DNA of 64,000 nucleotides from Holothuria scabra (GCA_037179385.1 CM074185.1:6443371-6507370); one strand, 5' to 3'; shown: positions 33,150-45,599, counted from the stretch's first letter. The notes: generated by a model from the sequence alone, not told the origin. Numbers and translations: made by a program.

Positions 33150-35980
33150 CTCTGTACATGTATATACGTCCTTGGTCCCGACAAACTTGTGAAAAGCAAT
33201 TGCACAGGTTCCCTTAGCATATTGCTGATTGTACAAAAGTGTAGCCAATAGATAACTGTAATGCCTGAGAAGGTAATGATGTATCATAAGCATGCCATTG
33301 ATTGTGGCAAGCATATAATCCAAGAAACAAATCGAATAAAAATAAAACAAGGATTAATTCACCAATACCTGGTCATGCATATGCACATATAGTTACAGCT
33401 GTGCAACTGTTCGATTTACAGAAAATCATTTCGCCCTGACCAGATCTTGTATCTTGTCAACATTCTTCTCAATTTTGTCACGATACCATCTCGTCAATTT
33501 AAAGTTGTCAATTTGCAGACTTTTGTCATTTGTAATGTCTTTTCTACGCTTCCGTACAAGCTTTGTTTGTAAACAAAGAAAGAATGCGGGATAACTAAGG
33601 GATTTCCCCAGCTACGTACTTTTCTTTTGGACCGACGTGTCTGTCATCAGTATATATACATAGCGCTCGCACGCTTAGTCCGCTCCGACGTTTTCTGTTG
33701 ACGTAATGCAGTTTTACCTGCAATGTGCAATCATTGCTATTTCGGGAATATTGTTACTCTCACGTTGAGTGTCATCATCTCATTCTCGCTCGGAAGCGAA
33801 CCCTAGCAGAATGATCATTCTAACGAATGAAGTCCTGCTACCAGTATGCAGATATGAATAGCCTGAACATGGAGTAAATTGCTATTTAGCACCTTTCTGA
33901 TACAAATAACAGGTAGTTTAGTGTTTCGTCATTTTGCAATGTGTGTGAATCGTCAGGGCAAAGACCCTTCTACGTACGTTCGTGTATTTCAGAAAGGACT
34001 CGATGTCATTGCCCGAAACTTCAGACTGGTATAGTAGTTGTGGGAGTCAAGGAGATTAGGAATGCTATGTATAGAAGGACTATGCTCATTTTAACACTGC
34101 TAAGAGGTATTTTAATGTTTCCTCTGAGAACTTTAACAAACAAACATAACTGAAGGAGCGAGGGCGTCCCACACCGTCTATTCATCCTTTTGTTATAATT
34201 GTCAGTATTGTCATATTGTCTCCGAGAACCCATTTTTTTCAAAACTCTAGCCATTTGCATTTTTATTTTCAAATATGCATGACGCATTGCAGAGAAATAA
34301 ATTTCCATATATGACCCATATATGGATTTTGAGTAAGGAAAGTTACGCTTTTAGCTTGGTCATAAGAACCAACCTTTTTTAAATTCAAACTCCGGCTTCC
34401 TAAAGTAGCCCGATAACTTTCGTATGAAATTGCGAACGATGATTTCTGGCCTTTCGTAAATCAAAACTGAATTTTGAAACGTTTCCCGAAAGGACAATAA
34501 CATGCATATTCCGGATTCAAAATAACTTCAAAATATGCAGTAAAATTTTCTTTTTCGGGAGGCGAAACTGTATCTCAACAGCATATAGCGTTTGGAATAT
34601 AAAATACTATACAATAATGAATTTTTTATGATTTGGTGAATCATTGGAAATCTGTGATGTCATTGCGGCACATTAAGTTGACGTCACATTTAATTCATTT
34701 GTAATTTTGATGCCGCTGCAGGCAATATCAAACAACAATTGTACTATACGGATGGTGAAGGGTAATGGTTGACCGGCAGGCAAAGATATTTAAACATTCC
34801 GACAGTTTCAAATTTCAAATGGACCAGAAGAATTATAAAAAAAAAACAAACAAAAAGAATCGGAGACAATGTGCCCACATTAAATAACTTTTTGTGGCTT
34901 TGTTAAAAAAGCAGAAGTTTGAACAAAAATAATCAATCTTTAAAGTGAGATATCTTGAGTTAGGAAAAGGAATTGCGGTAGTGCTTGAAGGACACGGTGT
35001 TGAGTAGCTTTTGTTTTCTTTCAAGACCCCTTTGAAAGTCACCAGAAGGCCTTTAAATAAGAGAATGTCTTCCTCAAAAGTGCTAATGCACATGCCTTTC
35101 TTCTGTAAGCTTTTTGTAAGCTTCCTTTCGGCTTCAATACGTTCTAAATTTTATCTGAAACTCGATAGATACCTAGCCATTACGTAACTCAATGTCCAAT
35201 AGCCATATGCATGTGAGGCGGGGTGCGGAAAGGGGGGGGGGGCACTCGCCCTCCCAACTCGGGCAAAAGCAGTTTGTCTATTCGGGCAAAACATGGGCAA
35301 AACAGATAAACGGTGACATTTTTCGGGCAAAAAATGCCTTTGCCCCCCTCATAGAAAATTACCCACGTACGCCTATGCCAATAAAGACTAGAAAAATTTC
35401 AAAGGAGGTAAAAATATTTCTCTCGTCAAATACCACTGTTCCTGAAACTATCAAAGCTTCAACTCTAGGTAACGTAAATTGTATAAGACGAATCAACCAG
35501 AATAAAAAGTGCTGTTGATTTTTTCTTCAACTGAAAACAATACTATTTTTGTAGGAACAGGGCACACGACTGCCCACGTTAAAATGATTTCGTCTGGCCA
35601 AGTCATCAGAACCAGTAAGATAGTGCAGGGTATTGTGTGAACAGTATGTATAGTCGCGTAGTACTTGAGCACCAATGTTAAGAAAGTCGATGAACCATAG
35701 TATATGACAACACTAAAATGCAAGATCCTACACATGTTTTGCAAAAAGTCTTGTTGCACGACCCCATAGGTTTTCCCTTTCCTGAAACCAAACATGTGCA
35801 AGGTTCATTTACTGCAATCACGTCAGATGGAGCACCATCTACCGTTATTTTACTAATTTTGCAATGCAGCATGGAGTTTTTAGCAGGACAAAGAATGGCA
35901 GTGTCAAAACAGAATGTTTCGTGGTTTTACTTTGACAGATTTTTGTCATGAGTTAAGAGAAAGGGCTGTGCTGCGAGCAC
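33150..35980. other. Stretch without a recognisable gene
   Basis: Contains TATATATA and CpG-containing sequence at 33,650-33,800, a perfect CCATATATGG near 34,315, and a decayed transposon end at 35,215-35,375 (poly-G, then GGGCAAAA repeats). Open frames at 35.49-35.95 kb on both strands have no recognised domain. Confidence 0.5.
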
Positions 35981-36017
35981 GAGATCAAAATCAAGTATAC
36001 CAGCAATCACTTCAGGG

Positions 36018-36483
36018 AGCACACCACCATTAGCAGAACGGCCTTCCCGGGAAAAGTAGTTCCAAAGTATACCGTCAATTTTACGTCATCTTTGGGTATA
36101 AACTGCTCACATTAAAACATTCAATTGTTGCTTATTTTTAGTGGAAATGAAAGAAGAGATGTAAATGTGTAAGTGATGCAAAATTGGGATGGATTGAAGG
36201 TAATTTAGACCATTTCAGTACTGGGTTTGAAAAAGAGGTAAATTCCGTCACTTTTGCGGATTAATAGGGGTGGGTGAAGAGCCCAAAAACTTCTTCCCAA
36301 CGTAGTTCAAAATCTAAACTGTCAGGCTATGGTGGATTTGTGATGCCATGGTTGGCCAACTCTTTGGCTTTCATGTGAAGGGTAGCTTTAGTGGGGTGTG
36401 AACTTTGATAGGGCTGTGGGGCATTTAATGAAGGCAAAATAGTGTGTAAGTCAGAGGAGAAACTGATGGTGGTGTGCCCCATT
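36018..36483. mobile_element. Short TIR element (GGGGCACACCACCATCAG ends)
   Basis: GGAGCACACCACCATTAGCA at 36,018 and CTGATGGTGGTGTGCCCC at 36,466 are inverted repeats of about 17 bp. The target duplication is unclear (TTCA is near both ends). The interior has no ORF. Confidence 0.65.
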
Positions 36484-36516
36484 CAGGAGGTTACTAGATA
36501 AAACCTAGCTTGCGTA

Positions 36517-36917
36517 CACTCTAAAATCAAAAGAGTGAACTTATTCACTCTTTGATCGAGTGAAAAGTGTAAATCCACTCCATCAGAGTGATAATTCACT
36601 CCAAGAGGAGTGAAGTTCCCTCCAAAAAGAGTGAAATTCACTCCCAAAAGAGTGAAATTCACTAGATGAAGAGGGAAAATTCACTCTTCCACGAGTGCCT
36701 GCAATGATCGCTCTTTTTTTAAGAGCGATCACCGTGGGCACTCCATCAAGAGTGAAACTTCGCTCGTTTTAAGGGAATTTCACTCTTTTTGGAGTGAACG
36801 TCACTCTTTTGGAGGGAACTTCACTCCTCTTGGAGTGAATCATCACTCTAATGGAGTGAATTAACACTTTTCACTCGATCAAAGAGTGAATAAGTTCACT
36901 CTTTTGCTTTTAGAGTG
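36517..36917. mobile_element. 401-bp fold-back MITE, TA duplication
   Basis: The whole element is one long inverted repeat centred near 36,717. It starts CACTCTAAAATCAAAAGAGT and ends with the near-complement, flanked by TA (36,515-36,516; 36,918-36,919). The arms are built from an internal ~18-bp motif (GAGTGAA.TTCACTC). It would fold into a single hairpin of about 195 bp per arm. Confidence 0.92.
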
Positions 36918-37224
36918 TAGCGCCCATAGAGCAGGATAATAGGAACCTATAATCCTGCTCTATGGTAGCCCCTCTGCAGGCTTCCGCCCCTAAGGTTGCG
37001 TTTTTCGTAGCGATGAGCTGAACGAAAAGACTTTGTTCTCTCCGCGAGACATATGAAACTCACAGTGGCGATGGACTGAAACTAACTTTGCGCGTTTCTC
37101 TGGTTTTGTTTGGAAACGTTTACAGTTAAAAGTTAATACTTATTAGGTATATAAATGGTTTAACTTGGACTGAGAGGTCTAAACTCTATTATGCAGTATT
37201 TAGGGCACCCTCCATCAGTCCATG

Positions 37225-37385
37225 ATCTGGAACCCACTGCCGTTGAGCTTGATAATCCGCATAAGCAATGTAGTAGGGAAAACTAGTCAGTGCAAACAAC
37301 TGGAAAAAAGGCCGTGGCCTGCTCGAATCGAACCAATAGGTTGGAAACTGGGCCGTAAAACCCCACCTAACTAACTAACCCTATA
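37225..37385 (+). mobile_element. SINE copy (same family)
   Basis: Contains AAGCAATGTAGTAGGGAAAA, CAAACAACTGGAAAAAAGGC and AATAGGTTGGAAACTGGGCC, with an AACTAACTAACC tail. Confidence 0.75.
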
Positions 37386-37737
37386 TAAACTAACCTAACT
37401 GACTGTATCTCATATTTCCAGGGTTTGGCCAATTTCACCCTCTGCATCGTTCATCGTTGGTCACTTAGATCAAGACGCTCATTATTTTTTTTTATTTTGG
37501 TGCATTCCAACTATTGACCAATCGGGCGACTGCATTGAGACTCTATGTGTCGATCTCCACAAGATCCGCAAGTTCCGAGCTACAAGTTTTGGACACTCGT
37601 GCAGCAGACTTCGAAGCAAAAGTACGTAGATACCGTAAATAGTTACTGTAAATAGCCTAGTGACTTTATCCTTTTTGGTCGGCTAAATCAATTTTAATCA
37701 TTGTCTTCCACGGGCGGCAATCCTGGGGGAATGGGAA

Positions 37738-37805
37738 AATGATTTTTTTTTTGGTTGGGGGGGGGGGTAATGTACACGATACTCGCCCCCCCCCCCCCCC
37801 CATGA
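37738..37805. repeat. Poly-G and poly-C tracts (G/C slippage region)
   Basis: A run of about 10 G at 37,757 is followed by about 18 C ending at 37,801. Similar pure G or C runs occur at 35,233, 40,597, 41,790, 42,980, 43,128, 43,736 and 44,658, mostly next to transposon ends. Such runs are prone to sequencing error. Confidence 0.9.
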
Positions 37806-38403
37806 AAACAAACAGTGAAAAATATATACAGTATTACTACAATGCCATCAAAATTGCTTACATAATTGCCCGACGCGCAGTAACGTTTTTTCTGAAAGAT
37901 TTAATTCTGTTACAGCTTGGGTTTCTGCTTCCCCAGATGACTTTTATTATACCGTAGTTTAAGCTCCACACGGTTCTTACAGTGATTTTTACGTTGAAAA
38001 CCATTGTCGTCATTTTTATTCCTTTCGGTTAAGTTTTATCGACTTTCTCTCAGTCTTCCAGTTAAAAATTATAAGAATTATTTACTTCAGAAAATGACTG
38101 ATGACCATTAACAATAACTGAATTTTAGGCCATCATTAAAAATACCTTAACTCAGAACATGACTGATTATTATGAACAATTTATTAAAACTTAGCCCTTT
38201 ATTAAGAATACTACGAGAGACGTGATTATAAACAGTGTACACAAAAGTATAAATTGATTCATTGTAAAGCTATTAAGAGCCCGGGGAGTGTCGACAAGAA
38301 ACTTGATACTTGCTCTGATATGCACCGACACCCCTTGAAATAACTAAAATTATTATGGGAATGGAAGATAAACAATATGAAGAAATAAATGATACCGGTA
38401 TTA

Positions 38404-38460
38404 AACAGTGGCGTAGCTACAGGGGACAGCAGGCGATTGCCCCCGCACCCGGCTCTAAAA
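38404..38460. mobile_element. Isolated hAT-like left end
   Basis: CAGTGGCGTAGCTACAGGGG at 38,405 matches the style of the hAT-type ends at 40.4 kb. No matching right end with an 8-bp duplication was found nearby. Confidence 0.45.
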
Positions 38461-38776
38461 AGGTAAAAATTCTCAAATTTGCCACTTGTGCACGATATCA
38501 GTAACTACAGTGTTGTTTTCCCAACTATTCTTACATGAAATTCCTAATTATTTCTAATAGCTCCATTTTCGTAATTATTTGTTTCATATGTGCAAAATTT
38601 TCCGCGCACTTTGCGCGCAGAAATCCTCAGCCGCCGCTTTCAGTCGTGTTCCCTCATAAATCAGTTTGGTAAACTTTCCCGAACTCTATAAATGACAAAA
38701 TCACTACATCATTAAGTAGTATCGGCAACTACAGTGCTGTTTTCATGATTTTTTTATCATTAAATTTTCCCGAAAG

Positions 38777-39144
38777 GTGCTCATTGAGTTGATATTGATA
38801 ACTTAATGAGAGTGCTTAAGGGACACTATGACACGACAATGCTCATAGTTAGCATTGTGAGCCAAATTTCATATCCAATAGTTATATAAGAAGTTAAAAT
38901 TTTGGATTTTGTGATGTCCTGACTTGTAACGGTTTTGTGCATAATTTGAGAAAGTGTCTGGTCACGAATTTTTGAAAACCAAATTCAACCGTAAAATACT
39001 CACTGATCATGCTCATAAGACAGTTATTTGTATGTAGGGTATGGGGTTTTGTCTTAGTTTGACCATTTGTCATTGGTATGTGAAGAAAACTTAACAGGTT
39101 TGGAAAAATTTATTGAATTTCAAGAACCAACTCAATGAGCTGCT
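38777..39144. mobile_element. MITE with CTCATTGAGTTG ends, copy 1
   Basis: GCTCATTGAGTTGATATTGA at the left and CCAACTCAATGAGC at the right are inverted. The interior (CTGACTTGTAACGGTTTTGT, GACCATTTGTCATTGGTATG) is about 85% identical by eye to 52,611-52,975. Confidence 0.8.
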
Positions 39145-39329
39145 TTAATTTAAGCTCAGTCTTCACTCTTAAAATGTCATCGTACAGCCTCAATGTGTAG
39201 GTCTTAGATAGCGTTGTGTAGCAACAACGATCGTTGGTAGCTGTGCAATACACGGGCGTCGCCAGGATTTTTTTTTTGTGGGGGGACAAAGTCGACTCAT
39301 CGTCCCCAATCGTGACTGACAAGACTTTC

Positions 39330-39725
39330 TAGGCGGAGCGCCACCATTAGTTGGCGCGGAGCATACAAGAAAATTTTTGGCTTTACAAACCCCTCAGATG
39401 GCGTGAAACGGCACTTCCCGAGTGTTTTATGCTGTATGTACCCAGCCTAGAAATATGGATCTCATTTCTGCAATTTCTCAATTAATGCAAAAAATTAAAA
39501 AATCAATCTATGAAAAATGTTAGCCTAATATGTGTTTCTAAGCGGAGCTCCAACATAGATTGGCGCGGAGCGTACCAGGAAACTTTTGGCTTTACAAACC
39601 CCTCAGATGGCCGGAAACGGCACTTCAAGAGTGTTCTAAGCAAGAATATGTTCAGCCCCACTTCGAAATTCTCCCCGCTTCTTAATTGGAGCACTTGACA
39701 AATATTGAGGGGGAACATATCTTAA
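39330..39725. repeat. Tandem duplication of a ~200-bp segment
   Basis: GGCTTTACAAACCCCTCAGA-TGG and ATTGGCGCGGAGCGTACCAG occur at 39,540-39,610, and nearly the same sequence at 39,350-39,405. Each is followed by GGCACTTC..GAGTGTT and a match to TATGTwCAGCC. Confidence 0.8.
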
Positions 39726-40405
39726 GCCCCCACTTTTTCATTTTTCATCGCCGCCACTGGGGTTGGGCATTTTCTTGAGGGTGCGAAGCGTCCAATCTAG
39801 GAGCCGAGCGACCGAACGGGGAGAGGGTGTGGTTTTCCCCCTCCTACCCCAAGGAGTTTTTGCAATTTTACATCAAAATTTAGCGATCTGGTGAACACTT
39901 AAGCTGGAATTTTTGGACATTTTCAATCTTGTATCAATGTTTTCCTCATTCTCTCGAGAGTTAGTGTGTGGCTGTATATGAGGGTTACTGTACGAGTCAA
40001 TGGGGCCCTAGGGAATTGTGTTGAACTGAAACAAAACAGCTACTCATAAGGCTTACATTGGTTAAACCAGCGGAACTGACATTTTGCCCTGAAAAACGCC
40101 AAACTCCATTTAAATAAACAAAAATAAAAAAATAGGTATGGGCGGGAGTTAGCGCGAACCCCCTGGCTACAGGCCTGTCTCCCGGGGTGTCCCCCTCCCC
40201 TTTTAGAATTTTTTGCTGTCTCGAAGAGCTTAGATGCAATATTGTGCTATATTTTGTTCTTTTTATACTAGATTCCAGTGTTCTTCACAGGGGGTTTTAG
40301 AGGGGCGACACGCCCTCCTAGTGAAATTGGCCGCCCCTTGAAAATAGTTGCCGCCCTCCAAAAATACAGCTTCTATTTTTAGTTCATTGCTTCATAACAC
40401 ATATA

Positions 40406-41837
40406 CAGTGGCGGAGCTAGGGATTTCGGTCAGAGGGGGCGAAAATGGTCTACAAGGGCGCTTCGGAGGAGTAAATACCCTGAGTCTCAGCACGATCGAA
40501 GCCACGGCTTTCCAGAGTTTCCATTTGATTTTCCGCACCTGGTAGAAGACTACTTTGTCATTTCTTCTCAGCAATGGGCCTCGGCAGAAGAAGATGGGGG
40601 GGGGGGGGACAAAATTCTTTTAGCATATAAATAGGGAAAACACTGGGTGAACTGTTAAGAACTGTTGGTGTTAATTTTTCTTCTTTTTCTTCTTTACGTT
40701 TTCTTCGTTTTTTCAGGTTTTTTGTTATTTTCCAGGGGAGGGCAAGTGCCCCCCTTGCCCCTACTTGCGGACGCCAATGTTTCTATCCCTCTTTTTCACA
40801 TTATAGTATGAATGCGGTCATTATATTTTGTGTTATTGTCAGGTCTCGATTCAAGATTTTAAAGTAAGAATGGGCTACTTTGTCAAGAAAAAGATTAAAC
40901 CTGATACAACTAAATAGCAAGGAAGTTATGGAAATTAATCACCGCCAGGTGTACATTCTAGGCATCTGGAAATCAAGACAAGTACACGAAGAAACACTAA
41001 TTGACGTAATTTACATAATGTGACCATTCTCAAATAACCATTAATAAAGTACATTGAAAGAAATAGCCAAGACAAAAGGTCTGCTTGGCTCTCTTCATAC
41101 CGAATTCATAATAAATAAAGTAACCTAAACGTAGGCAATTTTCTGGCTTTTGAGACCACGAAAGTACAGAAATAAGCATTTTTATGGGACTAAAAATAGC
41201 CATTTATTATGAGAACGGTCACTTGAAGAGAAGCAAAATAGAAACTGATCATTAAAACTCTTAAACCATTACCACTTTGATAACAGTTTTATTTTATTTT
41301 AACCTGAATGTTCTCTTCAAATTATTTTGAAAAATGTTGTTGAAACTATTTTGTTATCTTTATAAACTCTTTTCATTGTCTATGTTGACAATTATCCCCG
41401 ACAACAAGAGGCTATTTGCGCTGCAATTATTGTTGCGCCCTTTGCAACATCTTTTATTGACCGGGAGGGTGAATTTTATGTCAGTCTGTGTATTTTATAA
41501 GCTCATAATCACGCTTGGTGTTAAAACCATTAACTTAGCACAGCGACAACATTCGTTAGTGCGTATAAAGCATGAAGATACATTTCGGCAAAACATATCC
41601 CTATATTACAAGCTGACCCTTTTCATCAGAATAAAGTGAAGATAGTACAGTTACTGCTGGCTGTTTGAGCATTTTGTTATCTGAGCCTTAAAACAACACT
41701 ATTAAATTATGTCTTTTGCCAATAATGGTGCAAAAGTGAAGTATGTTAAAAACCTAAAAAAGGCGCCAACAGACGATTTTGGTCCGTCGGGGGGGGGGGG
41801 GCGACCGCCTCCTGACCATATGGAAGCTCCGCCACTG
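40406..41837. mobile_element. hAT-type non-autonomous transposon, 1,432 bp, 8-bp duplication
   Basis: The ends are CAGTGGCGGAGCT and AGCTCCGCCACTG (13 bp, perfect). They are flanked by the 8-bp direct repeat CACATATA (40,398-40,405; 41,838-41,845). CAG..CTG ends with an 8-bp duplication are the hAT pattern. No transposase ORF is readable. A block at 40,737-40,785 resembles the end of another element, so it may be nested. Confidence 0.9.
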
Positions 41838-44730
41838 CACATATACAAGTCATAAAGTATGAAGGAAAACTTTCTCTCCCAGGCTTGGCGCCAGGATTTG
41901 CGCGACGAAGGGCCACTCTCCGAACGGGGGAGGGGTAGGTCGGGTAGGGTAACGACCCAAACCCCCGACAGCCAGGATGCCGTCGATGCGTTGGTGAGGG
42001 AGTTAGCCTACACTAAAAAGAATCTGTACTTATTTAAAGCTTATATAGGTCAATTGTCCCGGCATGTACCGCACGACTGACACAAGAGATTTTTAACTTA
42101 GTTCAGAGAAATGAGATGAAATTCCAGACGTGTACATTAATCCATTTATTCTACTTATTAATTTACTTGAAAAGATGGGAAGGGTTTGTACTTTATTAGG
42201 CAAAGCGTACCGAAAATTTTGGGTTTTATCGCAGAAATTACTCTTTTGAAAGCCAAAATATCTAAACCGACCATGGGAAGGCGACAGATTATTCCCGACA
42301 GGGGGCGGGTCATGCCAGCGACCACAAGTTCCGACAGCCCCTATGTCGAGGGGGTGGTGAGAAGGGGATATGAAGGAGCCTAACTATCTCATGCCATTGC
42401 AGCCTGTGACACAATTTGCACAATATCACTTAATATTTTAAAAGCCGAGTTGCGTACTGATAGTGTTCTTTTGAGTCTGAATGTTGAAATTGCAAAGCGC
42501 GCGAAGCGCGGGAAAATTTTTGGTAGGCTTACAAAAATATCATAGCCTATGTAATCATTAAGAACAAAAAGAAAAAAATAGAAATTGTAGAGGATAACAT
42601 ACATTGTGTCGAAACCACCTGGAATACCGGATAAAAAAGCCAAACTATGCCCCGTGAGTCGCTCACCAACTGACCTATCGCATGAAACACACAAGAGAAC
42701 AGCAACTAGGCTTTGTAATATGGGATAAAATTTACGACTTCTACATAACCTGTGTACTCTGCCTACCTGTTACTTGGTAAAGTTGACTAAGACTAACACT
42801 CTCTAGATATGTGGAATGGAAGTATTGAAAAATTGGAGTGAATCTACAGCGCAAATTTTGAAAACAGAATATTTTGGGTTCTTACTAGTGAAATTGTCCA
42901 TTGAGAGCAAAAAACAGGTAAACCATCGGGGAGACTAGTCGCCGTCGGGAACTGCATACTTTATCGTAACGACCAAGAGCCCCCCCCCCCCCGAACAACT
43001 GTAAAAATTCCCCCGTTTCTCTCCCTCCCCACCGTTTTTTTTTTATTTATTTTTTTGGCTCTCCTTCATTTTTTCAACATTGCCCATCGCGTCCCTAAAA
43101 TTTCTATGTGGTGGGGGGAGGGGTCTCCCCCCCCCCCCCCCGCTGGATACGCTAGTGTTTCTCATCCAGAAGATCCCCGTTCGAAGCCTTCGTTCATACG
43201 ATTGGTCGTTTATCCAACAACACAAAGAAAGCTGATATTTTGCAAGAAATTAATTTACCGTATAGTAAAAGGAGTTATGAAAGAACATTTTGCACGAAAA
43301 GAATGAGACAGCCGGCTACCCAATAATGGATACAACGAACAGAAACTGCATCAAATTTAGGTGACGGTTTTCCGGAACCATGTCCGAAACGAAACAGTTT
43401 GGACGCGCAAAGCGCGTCGAAAATTTAGGGGTTTTGTTCCTGAAATACTGAAAATAGGCCTATTTGGTTCATGTTAATGGAATGGAACAACTTCCCAGAC
43501 CTCAAAGTACCAGAAAATCCTAATTTTATTCAATAACTTATTCTTGAGGCTCTTTCAAAGCTCTTCGTTGTGCAGATGCAAACCCTCTTGCATTGTTAAC
43601 AAAATTATCCCGAGAGGCACGGAAGTCCATAATATGTAATCAGGGAATTCTCTGTGCATTTTAAAAATGTCACCTACCCTGCCCCTTTTACAGTTACGTA
43701 CGAGACCGGGGGAGAGACTGTCCACCCCCTAAATCCCCCCCCCCCCAAGTCTAAAATTCTGGCAGGATTTTGGAAAAAAATCAGACAGCCACTTGAGTTT
43801 TGAAAAAAATGGCATGGTTTTTCTCAGAAAATTCCTAAGCGTGCAACAAAATTTCTAAAAGAAATACCCCAAAAGGAAAAAAATGCGTCCGAGTCGCGTT
43901 AAAGTTTTCATGTAAAAATAACGAGATTCTTTTGCCAACTATAGACGGAAGATTATGACGTCAATGGTCTCACTGTAAGTACCACATTTGGTACACTAAG
44001 CGTGCTCCGGCTTAAATGGGATAGTTGGCAGATGTAGACATCCGTTGGAACAGTTAAAATTATTCTTTCAAAGCCTCGATCGTGCAACCCCTACCGCCTG
44101 TACCTACTCATATACATCATAGTTTATATGGGCCTACGCACATGTACAACTTAAAAACTTGGGAAAATCGATTTTTCTATCATGTTTGTTTAATAAGGAT
44201 TCAGGCCTAGCTATACTTGGTTCACTTTGATGCTCAAGTTAGCTTCACATACCGGGTTGCCCATGTACCCACCAGGGTCCCTACACTAAATTTTGTACAG
44301 TGTACGAAACTTGAACCAATCCCATTTCATACCAAAATGTCTGAGTTTTTCAAATCAAAGTAAGTTAAATCGGTCAAATTTCAAAATGATATGTTTAGGT
44401 GAGGAGAAATCATTAAATGTCGATTTTTATTCTGGTTTTTGACGATTTCACAATTTTGTGACGTCACCGTGACAAACCGTGGAACTTTCCCTAAAAGAGT
44501 GATCGCAACTTTTTTTCTTGCCTTTTTTGCTTTTCTGGTAGATCTGCCTTGTAAAAGCTTTGCTTTTCAAATCTTCTACCCTTTCCTGTTGTAATTATTG
44601 TTTCTATGAAATTTGCGAAAGTGAAAATAAACGAAACGAAACTTTCTCACATTATGCCCCCCCCCCCCCCCGTTAGAAGGAGCGCTCACACAGCCATACA
44701 GGGAATACTGAAATACTGATTTTTCACTTA

Positions 44731-45010
44731 CTGCCAGCTAGACTTTGCAGAGTCTTTCTCGGCGAAATCATTCCCTGCAGACTAATGTTTGTAACGTTTC
44801 ATTCATCCAATCCAGTAAATCCGTCCACCATGTGTTCAGATTTCAGATATCGCCCTATTGCATGCCGTCCGCTAGGATGGACACTGATTAAGGGATACAA
44901 CAATTCATGGAAGTGCAGTGATTGCAGGAGGCTTATTCAAGAGGGAGTGAAATTCGATTTGGTAACTAAATAACATCCCTCTACCAGACTCTGCTGAGTC
45001 TAACTGTCAG
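44731..45010. mobile_element. 280-bp MITE with AGACTTTGCAGAGTCT ends
   Basis: The left CTGCCAGCTAGACTTTGCAG-AGTCT and right AGACTCTGCTGAGTC-TAACTGTCAG are inverted over about 27 bp. The short open frame inside (44,800-44,973, including TLIKGYNNSWKCSDCRRLIQ) is probably incidental. Confidence 0.75.
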
Positions 45011-45059
45011 CCGACATGAGAAAAATGCTTTAGACAAGTCTATTGTTTACTCCCCTTCC

Positions 45060-45203
45060 ATGGCTATAAATAGATGTTTATGGCTCTATAATGTGACGTC
45101 AGGCTGTATCTTAAGGGCACTCATTTTTCCCCAATAATGGACCAGTGAAATGCTACACTTGTCATCCCATGACACTCCTCTGTAGCTATTAGTGACTTGC
45201 ACA
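45060..45203 (+). promoter_or_regulatory. TATA box, CRE and possible untranslated first exon
   Basis: TATAAATA lies at 45,065-45,072 and a perfect TGACGTCA at 45,094-45,101. About 100 bp further a GTAAGC donor begins at 45,204. The arrangement looks like a core promoter and an untranslated first exon for the small ORF that follows. Confidence 0.3.
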
Positions 45204-45359
45204 CGGTAAGCTTCTCCACACCATCTTTCACCAGACGGTTTAGTTATTGTAATCCCGATTTTTAAAACTATTTGAACTGTTTGAAAAAGGTTCTTTGATC
45301 TGTCAAAATTACAGTGGAAAGCTGCATTTTAGAATTGAAGCCGAAGCCGGTTGATAAGC

Positions 45360-45599
45360 ATGATACACCCACAAACGCGTAAGGAAAAAAAATACTCAAC
45401 GTTATTTCTCGTGCTATGCTTGGAATTGGCCGTGACGTCATTGAGAGCCCTCGACACCGCAGATTATGATATTAACAGCTTTATTCAGTCAGTGCAGAAA
45501 GTGACCTTGTTCTTGTTGGCAAAACACCAAGTGACCAACCGTGATTCTATTATATATATAGGTGGGCAGAAATACAACCGAGAATGTTACCAAGATTGA
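45360..45599 (+). CDS. Possible small secreted protein (79 aa, signal peptide), unknown family
   Basis: I do not recognise the product. The ORF starts at the ATG at 45,360 and ends with TGA at 45,597-45,599. Residues 1-30 look like a signal peptide: a basic n-region (RKEKK), a hydrophobic core STLFLVLCLELAV, and a likely cleavage after TSLRA. The mature part (~49 aa) is acidic at first (DTADYD), then amphipathic (FIQSVQKVTLFLLAKHQV), and ends YNRECYQD with one Cys. It lies in a candidate exon with a strong acceptor (CTGTCAAAATTACAG, ending 45,314) and a perfect GTAAGT donor just 3' of the stop (after 45,614). That puts the stop 15 nt from the junction, so decay is not expected. A TATA box and CRE lie about 300 bp upstream. 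A chance ORF in a non-coding transcript remains possible. Confidence 0.35.
   Translation: MIHPQTRKEKKYSTLFLVLCLELAVTSLRALDTADYDINSFIQSVQKVTLFLLAKHQVTNRDSIIYIGGQKYNRECYQD

Larger units (their letters stand above)
43950..45445. promoter_or_regulatory. Cluster of four perfect CRE sites (TGACGTCA)
   Basis: TGACGTCA occurs at 43,956, 44,459, 45,094 and 45,433. The palindrome is the CREB/ATF site. Only one other exact copy (28,035) was found in the rest of the window. Function is inferred from motif density only. Confidence 0.4.

Noticed and set aside
35493..35951. Overlapping open frames on both strands (up to 102 codons), one with several Cys residues
   Set aside because: No domain was recognised, no phase-compatible splice sites were found, and both strands are equally open. 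I could not decide in favour of either.
43128..43145. Poly-C next to a poly-G-rich stretch as a possible regulatory hairpin or G-quadruplex
   Set aside because: Pure G/C runs of this kind recur beside transposon ends throughout 35-45 kb and are prone to sequencing or assembly error. No specific structure could be supported.
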